A program made the translations under genes and the position numbers. The notes below the pieces were generated by a model. The model saw only the letters and a list, made by a program, of their open reading frames with translations. It was not told the DNA's origin and ran no database searches. 64,000 nucleotides of DNA from Nipponacmea schrenckii. Lineage: Eukaryota; Mollusca; Gastropoda; Lottiidae. Below, in pieces: positions 24,396-36,308 of this stretch. Where the stretch lies: contig CM060199.1 in assembly GCA_030562195.1 (NCBI GenBank), positions 18,682,338 to 18,746,337 of the forward strand, written 5' to 3'. Each line of letters starts with the position of its first letter. Positions within the stretch are counted from its first letter, which is position 1.

Positions 24396-26129
24396 GGAAT
24401 AATGAAGAGAAAGATTTCTAGAAGTAAGAACTGTCTTTGAAGACCTTGACTACTTTCCAACAAAAAATCAATAGTTACATTACAAGCTTGGGTCAATCTG
24501 ACCTTCATTAATGTATGTAAAAAAATAAGTACATATCTCAGTAAACAATATGATATATTTGAAAGCAGGTCTCCATAACCTTCATATACATTTCAGGTCG
24601 GTTTACTTATTAATAATCAAAAGGATGTAGTCATACAATTATTTCCTCCTTTTGGCATTTAATTCAAATGATCTATATCACTTACAAATATAAGCCAACC
24701 TTGAGAATAATATGATAATAATGACAATAGCCAGAATTTGTACATTTTCATTGAATTGCAGTAGAACTATATATATAAGTGTTGAATTCTGATAAGGGAT
24801 ATGGATGGTTGAAATTGAAATATATCCCATAAAAAAGGAACTTGAAAATCATAAGAATTCAGAATAACGTTGGTTTTAGTTCTCAACGAGCAAAAATTGT
24901 AACGTGAGGAAAGGCTGTTGATTTGATAGATATGTCTATTTGTCTGTCTTAAACGACCAGTTGCAAATAAGACCTCTAGTACCCAACTTCATAAAGTAAG
25001 CTTTAAGGTCCAATTACCAAACATTATCGGTCAATTAATTTAGCTAATTAAGGGATTTTCCAGTGGTCAATTAATAAGGAAAAGTTATAAAAGTGCAATT
25101 CAACCTGCATTTAATATGATAAGACAAACAAAATATTGAACGAAAGTTGTACAAATATTAAAAGATTTAAATATATTCATTGTGAACTATTTTAATAATA
25201 TAGCCATGTACATTAATTAATATATGGCATGGTATATTTTACTTCTTTACAAAGAGATCACACATTTTGAAACAATTACTTTATTTTTGATAAACTGAGT
25301 GAAATACATTTTATTTTAAGGCGTTCACAATATCAAAGTGAAATGCACTTTATAACAAGTAAATTAAAGTTTACCTTAACAGATTTGATAGTTTGGGGAA
25401 TATTTTAATATCAAGTAGTGGCTCATATTGACACATATGTCGAAAAACAAACCTTAACTTTGAATAAATTCAAAAATACCTGATAAAATTGTAAAAGAAT
25501 TCAATAGAACAAACATGAACTACAGTATTAAACATTACTCTTTTTTTTTCATTTTCTACATTGGGAAGTTCAATAATCAAGTTATTGATTGAAAATAAAC
25601 AATGATGACTTTCTTCAGAAAATATCCTAGACCTTTTCCTGCATAAATACCATATTACATACATATAACAAGTTTGAGTTATTTCTATCACTAGGCCAGA
25701 CAATTCTTTTTTTCCATTTAACAGATTTTTTCTTAATCTGTAAAGGTAGACAGGAAAAAGCCTGTCCTTGCAATGTATCTATGACATTATTCAATTGACT
25801 ACACTTCAATTGATACACATGTGTGATTACATCTATTAAAATTAATTTGCTCAGTAGATCAGTACACTTATGCAATCCCCATTCATAAAATTAAGGCCTC
25901 ACATGCTAAAAAAAAATACATTTAAAGGAATTCTTGCTGATACAGTCCTAGTTGAACTAGCCATATATTTCTCCAGAATGATAATATATCGGGTTTTTCA
26001 ACATTGCAAAAAAGACCAAAGTTAAATTTTCATTTAAAGGTCATTCCCTTAGTTGAAGGTCAAATTTTTTTTTCTAATACATTTATACAGAAAAATGAAA
26101 TGGTTATGATTGACCAGATGGCCAAATAT

Positions 26130-26200
26130 TAATCAGAACAAATGAAGACAAGTACTGTCATGCAGTGTGCAATAAGGGAAGTTTTGCCAAAAAAAAATGG
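26130..26200 (+). repeat. SINE family A scrap
   Basis: Contains ATGAAGACA, CATGCAGTGTGCAATAAGGG and GTTTTGCCA in family order, then a poly-A run. Confidence 0.45.
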
Positions 26201-26812
26201 CATAAGCCTAAGCCCAAGATTGCAAAAAAAAAAAAAACAACAGATACAACATACAGCAATTTTCACAGACTATTCCAAACAAATCTCCAGAACACCTAAT
26301 ACCACACTTGTGGAGAGTTCTCATATAATAATTTTGTTTGGTATATTTCAGTGGCTATAATAAATATCCTTCAGTTAATGTTAAGGTAATGAGGGAAAAA
26401 ACAGAAGAACAAAAAAAAAATGGTTCTCAAAAATAAACTTAATCATGACTAGATTTTTACTTACTCTTCACTGAACATAATTTGTAAAAATCTTTGAAAT
26501 CAACAGCCCTTCGTTGACATGTGTAAATATCATGTAGCATCATACACTGAAATCAGTTTTATGAACATAATGTTTTATAAAAGTATGGTATATCTGATAT
26601 TCAGGTCACAGTGTATTATTATTATGTCACAGTGCCTTTATTGATAAAACTAATCAAGTTATTTTCTGTTGTTTGTCTGTAGAAAGATTGAGAGCCTGTC
26701 ATGATAAATCCACCAAACTCATATAATTATATTATCAATGCAAATCAACAGGCATCCCTAAATCATTATTTTGATTGAATGCAATATAATCTAATAATGA
26801 AATCTAAGTATA

Positions 26813-27160
26813 AAAAGTAACATGGTAACTGATTTAAAAAGCATATGTATGCTGGTAAGATTTATAATAATATACCATGAACATGTATGAAAAGTAACAT
26901 GGAAACTGATTTAAAAAGCATATGTATGCTGGTAATATTTATAATAATATACCATGAACATGTATGAAAAGTAACATGGTAACTGATTTAAGAAGCATAG
27001 GTATGCTGGTAAGAATTATTATAATTATATTATGAACATGTATGAAAAGTAACATGGTAACTGATTTAAGAAGCATAGGTATGCTGGTAAGAATTATTAT
27101 AATATATTATGAACATGTATGAAAAGTAACATGGTAACAGATTTATGAAGCATAGACTTA
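26813..27160. repeat. Tandem repeat, 77-bp unit, about 4.5 copies
   Basis: AAAAGTAACATGG recurs at 26813, 26890, 26967, 27044 and 27122, giving a very regular 77-bp period. Units 1-2 share GCATATGTATGCTGG and units 3-4 share GCATAGGTATGCTGG, so duplication happened in pairs. Confidence 0.9.
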
Positions 27161-28489
27161 AAAAATTTTGTGGAAATATAATTTCAATGATCTACTTGCA
27201 AAATGCTTCTGTAAAAAAGTAACAAAAACACGTGTCAGGCATATTTGATCCAGAAAGTGGCTTATTATGCAAACAAAGGTAATATGGTGTAACTGCAGTA
27301 AAATGGGAATTTCGACGGCTTAAATGTCCTCTTCTCCAATCTCTAGAACTCAAATCTAATCATATTTTACATGATTCAAATAAAAATTGATTCAGTTATT
27401 TAATGATAATTTCAGATGAATTTTACCTCCACATTATTCTGAGTTTTAAGCCCAATTTTTCAATGTTGATTGCGTATTTAATTGACATTACATAATATAT
27501 GCCTTCATACAAGGTCAAGGTACCTTACTGTTGGAGATATGCAGTCAATAGTTCTTTTCAAAACCAACATTTCACAATTCTAGGTAAAACTGTATGAAGG
27601 TACCAGGGTACCAGGGTCACTAGTAAATATCTATTATTTGGTAAACCAAATGCTAAAATGACTGTATCTCTCCTTCAAACTGTGACATCCTGCTCCAAAA
27701 GTTTGTATCAAAGGAGAGATCGCCATTTTGGATGCTTGATTCTTATAAGTACTAGAAATGAACAAAAATCGCAGTATTTATTAAAAAAATTTATAAAGAG
27801 AAATTACATATTTTATTTCTATACAATATGCTTTGTCATTTTAAGTTTCAAACCTCAATAATTTTGGACATACATAGATTTGGAGATTCTGTTTCAAGGG
27901 TGAGCTGTGACCACTATTATTAGTGATAAGCTTAGCTATAAAAATTCTGTTCCTGAGACTAAGGTGTGATTGTCTAACAAATAGAAAATCTGTCCCTTTA
28001 AAGTCTAGTTAAAACATAAGGATCAAGTCTTATCTTTTTAAATCTCACTTACATCTTTAAACTGGATTTAATTTGATTGAAAAGATGACACACTTAGACG
28101 TTTGACCAGTGAAATGACCAATTGGCTGATTTGGTGTAATAATAACCTGAATCTGTAGTGTTTACATTAGTACTGTTTTCACATCAAACCATTTGTTGAT
28201 AAAAGGATGTTAACCATTTGACCATTGAGGTGAACAGCCGGTCAGCTTCAAGGTGAAACTAGAACAGCTGTACTAGTAGAGAACCTCAAGGTCACCCAGT
28301 TTCAACAGTTCTTGAGAAAAAAATGGATTAGATGCCACATGTGTGAATTCCTTCAAAGCTAGAAAAATGTGTCCATATTCTATCTATATCCTTAAATTAA
28401 GCCCCTACTTAACCCTATAGTGAAATAAACAAAGTACTGAGGAACCAAACCACAAAATATTTGTTTGCTGTATAATGTATTTGTAAGGT
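27161..28489. other. Gene-free stretch with a possible unclassified dispersed repeat
   Basis: No gene. The part around 27300-27880 is of higher complexity, with blocks such as GGAGAGATCGCCATTTTGGA and an inverted pair CCTTCATAC (27501) / GTATGAAGG (27592). It may be an old DNA transposon, but no boundaries could be set. Confidence 0.35.
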
Positions 28490-29235
28490 TTCAGGCATAG
28501 GCTTCTATCAGAACCTAAGTATTGTTTAAGTATATTATGGACTGGATCCTTAAGAACCTAAGTGTTGTTTAAGTATTATAGACTGTATCCTTCAGAACCT
28601 AAGTATTGTTTTAGTATATTATAGACTGGATCTTTCAGAACCTAAGCGTTGTTTTATTATTATAGACTGTATCCTTCAGAACCTAAGTATTGTTTTAGTA
28701 TATTATAGACTGGATCCTTCAGAACCTAAGTGTTGTTTTAGTTATTATAGACTGTATCCTTCAGAACCTAAGTATTGTTTAGTATATTATAGACTGGATC
28801 TTCAGAACCTAAGAATTGTTTTATTATTATAGACTGTATCCTTCAGAACCTAAGTATTGTTTTAGTATATTATAGACTGGATCCTTCAGAACCTAAGTAT
28901 TGTTTTATTATTATAGACTGATCCTTCAGAACCTAGTATTGTTTTAGTATATTATGACTGATCCTTCAGAACCTAAGTATTGTTTTATTATTATAGACTG
29001 TATCCTTCAGAACCTAAGTATTGTTTAAGTATATTATAGACTGGATCCTTCAGAACCTAAGTATTGTTAAGTATATTATAGACTTGATCCTTCAGAACGT
29101 AAGTATTGTTGTAGTATATTATAGACTGGATCCTTCAGAACCTGATTGTTTTATTATTATAGACTGTATCCTTCAGAACCTATATTGTTTTATTATTATA
29201 GACTGTATCCTTCAGAACCCAAGTGTTGTTTAAAT
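28490..29235. repeat. Minisatellite, about 41-bp units in alternating A/B order, about 18 copies
   Basis: Each unit contains CAGAACCTAAGTATTGTTTT. A-type units continue AGTATATTATAGACTGGATC, B-type units ATTATTATAGACTGTATCC. For roughly the first 13 units A and B alternate, a higher-order dimer of about 83 bp. The last five read A, A, A, B, B. Small deletions shift the frame, so the apparent open frame at 29021-29233 is an artefact. Confidence 0.9.
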
Positions 29236-29377
29236 GTGAAGATATCCACTATATTTTACTATTCATGTAGTGAAAAAAAAAATCTTTTTACAACCAGAGT
29301 ATTTTAAGACTATTGAAAGAAATGATCTTCGAAATAAAAATTGAAATTTTAATTTTTCATTTACTTTTTGAACTGAT

Positions 29378-29435
29378 AAGTAGGTCACGGCAGGATGATA
29401 AGGTATATTCATCAAAATTAAATCGTGACCTACTT
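29378..29435. repeat. Perfect 12-bp inverted repeat
   Basis: AAGTAGGTCACG (29378-29389) and its exact reverse complement CGTGACCTACTT (29424-29435) are separated by 34 bp. Each arm contains an AGGTCA half-site. It could be a small hairpin, a receptor-type binding site or chance. Confidence 0.5.
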
Positions 29436-29869
29436 AACCTACAGACCAATAGTATCCAAGGTCAATCTGTCTGAACAAATGTTTTATGTAAAATTTTCCA
29501 TTCAGGAAATAGACAAAATAAATGTTGTCCTACTGGTATATTTAACATTAAATACAGCAGATTTCTTGATCATTTTTTTCTAGGGTCACTTAAGGTTGAA
29601 CAGTTTTAAATATAGAATGTGTCACATTGAGTAATGATAAATATGGCAGAGATTTTAACATTTGACTTATGTTCTCAAATCAATATTAAAAGATTTTTTC
29701 CAGCAATAAATATGATTAATCTTTAGTATGAGAAGTTTGTTTTTTTGGTAGCAAATTTTGTGGAACCTGTGAACCTGTTAAATCTGCCTATCCCTAATGA
29801 TGATTCCTTATCAACCACCCAGCCAACTACAGCCTCCCTACCCAGAATAGGTACCCGCTTCATAAGTAG

Positions 29870-30072
29870 TATTAGGGTATATAAACTAACCTTTTAGTTC
29901 ATGTTGTACAACTATTATAGTATATAACCAAGCCTATTAGTTCATATTGTCAAACTACTATTATAGTATATAACCTAACCTGGTAGTTCATGTTGTACAA
30001 CTAGTATGGTATATAACCTAACCTAGTAGTTCATGTTGTACAACCAGTAATGTATATAACCTAACCTATTAG
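29870..30072. repeat. Tandem repeat, about 46-bp unit, 4 copies
   Basis: Units share TTAGTTCATGTTGTACAACT and TATATAACCTAACC, with small indels between copies. Confidence 0.8.
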
Positions 30073-31678
30073 AAGTGTTCAACTGAAGCATTCAATACTA
30101 ACTAAGTAAATAGTACTTTTATTGCTACCTTTCATTCATACTTATAGACAAGTGATTAAAGATTGACAATGCCTAAGGGTCTATATGTCACTTAGCAATC
30201 TCAATTAACATCAAATTTCAATATATAATCAAGACACTTGAACATATATAAAGAAAAGAAAGGAGAAAAAGAAACAACTGTATTTTACAAGGATAACAAC
30301 TTAGGTTCACAAGGTGTATTTCAAAAGGTGTATAGATGTGAAAGCCTCCAGTTTTTTTTTTTATAAAGTCACTATTGCTTCCTGTACAATGCCTATGTTT
30401 TTAATTATTTTAAAAAAGCTACACCCGATTTTTCACTAGATCTATGATTTCCACTGTGTAGCACATATCCGAATATTTATCCCTCTGACCTGCATTACTG
30501 ACAATGACAACCAGGTGCGATTTTAAAATCTTCAAAATATAAACCCAACTTTAAAATAATTGTAAAACTGCGTGCTGCAACATTTAAAGCAGTCTTGATT
30601 ATATATTTCTATTATACGTTCCACTTTAACCTTTTACAAAGAGTTGATTTATACAGCAGTTAAGGCTAAAACATCAACCAGGAAGTTAGAAGGATTTCGA
30701 TCTTTGATAAAAGACATTACTTCAGAAGAAGCAATATCAGCTGACATTCAATATCGAAAGAAATCAAATTTCAAGAAGATAAGTAGAATACAAAGCAGAA
30801 GGGTTTAGCCTACATTCTATTTTGAAATAAATTGAAAAATTTGACCATTCATTTGGAAATTACATTGAAATCAACTCAAATTATCTAACTTAGCAGAATG
30901 CTGCACACTCATGAATTTAAGACATAAATTAAGCATCATGTTGTTAGTTACCTCACAATTCTCAATCTCATTATTGCCACAGATTTTGTTCCATTTGGTT
31001 AATTTGAGTTCCTTTGAACTAATACACCCACACATGTCTTTTACTTTTAAATTCCAATTTCAACATTCAGATTTTCTATCTCGGATTTCTTTTATAAGTT
31101 AACATTTTAGATAATATAAACATATAAAAAGAATTTGGATTGAGAACTGCATATAGATGGGTTCCTCATACAAATACAAGAAAAATAAAATCTCTTGTGT
31201 AATAGTTTAAATGATAAATAAATAGCAAACAATTAGATTACAATGAAATGAAATGAATGGAGTTTTACATCCTACTCTTCTGCTAGGATGACAATGAAAA
31301 TGCCTCTGTGAAAATTAGAAAATTTCAATCATATAAAAGTGAAAAATAAATGTTACATTTAATCATAACAATAAATGATAGGTAAATTGATAATACTATT
31401 CAACTTTAATTAAATTGATAATTCTATTTATCTTTAATTAAATTGATAATACTATTCAACTCTAATTAAATAGATAATACTATTCAACTTTAATTAATAA
31501 ACTAGAAAATCTATTAAATATATTCATACAAAATAATAATGATCTATTTCTTTTTTACACAACCATTGACTTTCATTGCATATACAATTCATATCTTACT
31601 GTGTTAAATACGGTACTACAATAATTTGAATATTTAACTGCAAAAAATTTGATATATTATTGCTAAAACTTGGATATC
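30073..31678. other. Gene-free AT-rich stretch with SINE pieces
   Basis: SINE B scrap at 30263-30318 (ACAAGGATAACAACTTAGGT), SINE A tail at 30420-30530 (CCCTCTGACCTGCATTACTG), SINE A head at 31238-31300 (GAATGGAGTTTTACATCCTA). A 31-bp tandem repeat lies at 31379-31497. No exon recognised. Confidence 0.5.
31379..31497. repeat. Tandem repeat, about 31-bp unit, 4 copies
   Basis: Unit of the type AATTGATAATACTATTCAAC followed by TTTAATTA, diverging slightly between copies. AT-rich. Confidence 0.85.
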
Positions 31679-31679
31679 C

Positions 31680-32115
31680 TGTTGTGAAAGTCATGTTGTG
31701 TTGGACATCTTAAAGCACAAAGTTGGATATCTTTTTGTGCTAAGGTGGTTGCCTTAGGCCAACAGAACAAAGTTGGATATCCTATTGTGCTATGTTGTAT
31801 GTCTTACAGCACCAAGTTAGATATCTTATTGCGCTAAATTGCATACGTTATAGCACCAGCAGTTAGACATATATGAATGATGTTGGATGACTTATTGTGC
31901 TAAGTTGGATGACTTACAGCACAAAGTTAAATATCCTATTGTGCTAAGTTGAAAACTTCGAGCACAAAGTTAAATATCTCATTGTGCTAAGTTGAATACC
32001 TTACAGCACAAAGTAAGAAATCTCATTGAGCTAAGTTGGCTACCTTATAGCACCTAGCTACAAATAGTATTGAGCTAAGTTGGTTATCTCACTGTGCAAT
32101 ATCAGATATCTTAAT
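31680..32115. repeat. Degenerate minisatellite, about 22/44-bp unit
   Basis: Alternating phrases of the form ATTGTGCTAAGTTGGAT and ACAGCACAAAGTTAAATATC recur about nine times. The two half-units (GTGCTAAGTTG and AGCACAAAGTT) are related to each other, so the array is built of a roughly 22-bp unit organised as dimers. Confidence 0.8.
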
Positions 32116-35100
32116 ATGCAAAGATCGATATCATTTTGTATGGATATATGGAATGCATGGAATTTATAGTAAACATTAACAATCTCTATGAATTCTAAAG
32201 ATCAGCCTACCTTGAATCACTTTCAATAATAATCCAATAAGAGTATAATAGAATTTACAATAAAAGACTACAATAATCCACTACATTATAGACATTGACT
32301 GTAATGACACCACATCCTGTAACAACTATCATGTTATCACATAATAACTTTCACTGTATTAGTATACTAGCTTCAAAGACCTATAACTGATGTGAAAAAG
32401 TCCAATATACAATAAACTAAGCTTCAACCTGTCTATCACCATGTTCAGCACGGCAGATACTATTCTGATTTTTTTTGACATATACTATAGCAATGACCTA
32501 GCTGAGTTAGGGTCATCGAATGGTCACCACAGCTTTCTACTGCATGTTGGCTCAGTGCAGCTATTAATAGACAGATGACCTAGGTATGAACTCTCATTCA
32601 CCTTAAGTAACCTCAGTGAGCTTTACCCTTAAATAACCCCAGCTTTCTGGCCCAAACCAGAGGGAGGTGTATGTAACCCCAGGCCAGCATTACTGAGATG
32701 TTACTTCATTTGAAGACCTAAATACATAACCTTGTTACCCCATTAGTCCATTGGTTAGTAATATATAATTAGATTGAACTAGACCAACCTTAACTATTAC
32801 TTGTAACTAATCAACCATATTAATTCCTAATAAGTCACAAAGTAACGATTGACTGTTATAGTTACCAGAGTTCAAATTGAGGATAACTTACAATCATACT
32901 TATTGCTTATTTCATAAGTGCTCTGGTATCAAAAGTTCACATTCATATAGGTCTGTTTTGAGTACATTTTCAATATAATATATGAAAGGTAGATATGTAC
33001 TTTAGTGCTGGCACAATATATCCTTGAATCGATGTATCATGATATGACATGCCACAATACGCATATAGTATCACAGGGTCATGTATTGTTACTTAACAAT
33101 ACATGGCATTCCATAAAAAAGTAACATTAATTTACAATACCCAGAACTAATGTACATGTCAACTTTTTGATATCTTTCACAAATTTGCTTTAATCATATT
33201 CAAGACAAATTCAAGGGTAATTATTAAAAAAAAAAAATTCTTAACAAGATAGATGGATATATACAACTTCTGAATTTATTACATACTATGTATTAAATAC
33301 ATATAGGTAATGTTATCAAGAGAAAAGAAGCCGTATATTTTTTTCATCTGATGACGACATGTGTAAATTGTGTTGAAATGTTATGTATCGTGTTATTATA
33401 AAAGTGTGTTATACCATAATATATATTCCCTTGTGTTTTTTTGTTATATGTACAATATATTTTAAAGTCGTTCAAATCTTAGCTCAGTATGACATGTAAT
33501 AAAATACAGTAGTAGTATATCCATTTATCTTGTGTCGATCTTCCCACTTCTTTATATCTAACAAATTTCTAAAAGGATATAATTGCACTTTATGATTGTT
33601 TTGGTCAACAAGGTCTCTTGAGACTTAACTAAATATTTACTTTTTTATTCTCTAATTGAAACATTCAGCAATGACATGTATTCAAAACCCAAATTTCATT
33701 TAAAAAAAAAAGCAATTTTCATCAATTTTTTTCAATAAGAATAAAAAAAAAAAAAAAATTAAAATTAATGGATTTTTACATTCCACTCTTCTGCACCTTA
33801 TGGGCAAATAAAGACAGGCAGCCATGCCATGCAGTCTGCAATAAGGCAAATTTTGCCAGAACAGCTGTATTAGCCTGCTCTTTGTGCAATTTATAACCGA
33901 TGAGGACCTTTACATGCACTACCTTGGAAAACCTAGTAGACAAGGCTGCGGCTCCCAAAAATCAAAACAAGTTTACTATTATATATGCTTGGTGGACCAT
34001 TAGCATTATTTCGGAAAAATTCTTTGGAATTAAAGGATTGCTTCTGGAAGTCTTTCATATTACTAGTACTAATTCTGAATTCTGTCACATGTTAGACATT
34101 GCAATGAGACACTCAGTGTACCTGAAGATTTTAAGTAATGAAAATTATATATATATATATAAGATTGGTAACAGCTTGAATGACAACACATTGCATATGT
34201 GTGTAAACTAGTAATATCTGTGGTTTTTTAAACAAGTAGTAAGTGTGTAACCTTAATCTTTTTGTGGTTGCACCAGCATGACTAAGGTCCACCACAATAG
34301 AAACAACCTGGTAACTAAATCCAGGTCAAAGAGTTTCCTTGTTTCAGTCATTTCTGGTCTACCAACACTGTCTTCTGAGTCATAGATTTGTTTTTATAAA
34401 CTTTAAATATGTTTATATGCAGTAGGATATTTTTTTCAATGGATTGATATTGGAGAGGAAGGCTGAAAAATAGACACCTTGTTGTTTGGGACAAAAAGGC
34501 AGAGACCCCATGCAGGATGCTAAATAGTTGGGAATAAGAAAATTACATTCTTGTTGGCACAGTTGGCAAAAACTGTTCTCTTGCACATGATAGACACAAA
34601 ATTTAGCTTTACATCTAACTTTTCCGTCTGGAGACTGTGCTAATGAACATAATAAGTGAAATGCAGTGATGACAGACAGATGTATGAATATTTTTATTTC
34701 TAACTATCGTGAGGCCTTTTATATCTTGTGGGTTGAATGTGCCCTCAAAACCACAACATTGTTTTTTCATGTCAGTCTATTCAAGCCTGCATCACTAAGA
34801 AGGTGATAAAACACAAAACCCAAGGTTAGCGAGAGATGCATGAAAGATTGTCCACCTGAATAATGACCTTGGACAATAGCCAGTCATTTCTAAGCAACGA
34901 GTATATCAGATGTTATAGATAATTGTATGAATTATAGACCAGTACACATTCATATTGATCATATAAGTAGTAGGTAGAGATGAGTGTCAACCACCGGTCA
35001 CTTATTATACTTACTACCCCACCTAGCAGCAGATCTACACCCATAATCATATGACCTTTCAACTTAGCAATTCAAGTGTGAACAGTAGAACAGTTTTCAT

Positions 35101-35884
35101 AACTAATTTTCTTCTTTGTTAATTGAGGAAAGACACCTCCATTCAAACTAAACAAGACAGAGGAAATAGATTCAACTAGTATTGTATTAAATGTACCACT
35201 GACATTTCTCCTTGACCATGTCATATTGACCTACGGCTATAGATTCTGGCGCAGTGCCAGACTTTTGCCATAGGAAAAACAGCTGTGTTAATTATCTTCT
35301 ATTGGCCAACGCAATTAGTTCAAACTGGTAGCAGAAGACATGAGTTAGAAAAAATAAGCATATAAGTAGAGCACCGCGGGTGATTTATAAATAATATTAG
35401 ATAATCCAGACACCTTTGGGCTGTGTATGATATTTATGAGACTTTTTTCAGCAGATATTTCCAAACATGTTCCATTAGAGACTTGGGCAATGACATTCTT
35501 TGCTGTTTTTTTAGCCTGATGTACTATCATTATAGAATAAGCAGCCAGACAGATCTAAGTGCTCTGATCTCAATTTAGTTTTTTGTATCACTAATTGATT
35601 GTGCTAATAAATGTCAAAGACTTTAGTAATGATGTCTTAAATAACATGATAAAAATAAGGCTAATTAATTAGTCGAGCTCTTCAAACAAAGAGATTGAGA
35701 CACTCATTCATTAACACACCATATTTTTTCAGAAATTTGAGTCTTTTGTTATCAGTTTTTAATCATAATCCAGTCATTTTAACTAAGCAAAAAAAACAAA
35801 CAAACGAAAGACCTTTTTTCTTTATAAATCTTCAATTTACTTTTTTGCATCTGCACTCAAAAGAGTTTCAGAGATTATTATCAT
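32116..35884. other. Gene-free stretch; slightly GC-richer block at 32.45-32.75 kb
   Basis: No exon is supported. The block 32450-32750 is higher-complexity and less AT-rich than its surroundings and carries several TGACC(T)/GGGTCA half-sites, so it may be a regulatory element. A SINE A copy occupies 33765-33905. The apparent frame at 33776-33958 comes from that SINE. Confidence 0.4.
33765..33905 (+). repeat. Dispersed SINE-like repeat, family A
   Basis: Family blocks in order: TTTTTACATTCCACTCTTCT, GCACCTTATGGGC, CATGCAGTCTGCAATAAGGC, AAATTTTGCCAGAACAGCTG and CTGCTCTTTGTG. This is the clearest forward-strand copy of the first half of the family. Confidence 0.6.
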
Positions 35885-36308
35885 GGTTTTGGTAACTGAG
35901 TATCAGTGGCTATTTTAATGGTTTTGGTAACCAACACAAATTTGGATTACTTAGTATTAGAAATTGTTCTTATGGTTTTGGTAACCAACACAAATTTGGA
36001 TTACTTAGTATTAGAAATTGTTCTTATGGTTTTGGTAACCAACACAAATTTCATTCAAGGATACAATTGTTTTAGGTTTTGGTAACCAACACAAATTTCA
36101 TTATAGAGTATCAGAGTTTGTTATTGAGGTTTTGGTAATCAACACAAATTTCATGTTAGAGTTTCAGAGTTTGTTATTGAGGTTTTGGTAACCAACACAA
36201 ATTTCATGTTAGAGTTTCAGAGTTTTTTATTGAGGTTTTGATAATCAACACAAATTTCATGTTAGAGTTTCAGAGTTTTTTATTGAGGTTTTGGTAATCA
36301 ACACAAGA
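35885..36308. repeat. Minisatellite, about 53-bp unit, about 8 copies
   Basis: Units share GGTTTTGGTAACCAACACAA and ATTTCATGTTAGAGTTTCAG, with a left-hand variant containing TTGGATTACTTAGTATTAG. GGTAACC inside the unit is palindromic. Left and right halves of the array are homogenised separately. Confidence 0.9.

Larger units (their letters stand above)
20793..26812. other. Gene-free AT-rich stretch upstream of the coding exon, presumed intron
   Basis: Nothing coding recognised. It contains a TATACGCCCAC-ended repeat (21898-22300), a SINE B scrap (24343-24395), a SINE A scrap (26130-26200) and an isolated inverted pair of hormone-receptor half-sites at 24490. A good minus-strand donor (TTTTCAG|GTAAGC, near 23055) without a convincing acceptor could mark an alternative 5' exon. 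Confidence 0.45.

Noticed and set aside
29021..29233. Repetitive plus-strand frame (…IDWILQNLSIV…)
   Set aside because: Translation of the A/B minisatellite.
33776..33958. 60-codon minus-strand frame
   Set aside because: Derived from a SINE family A copy.
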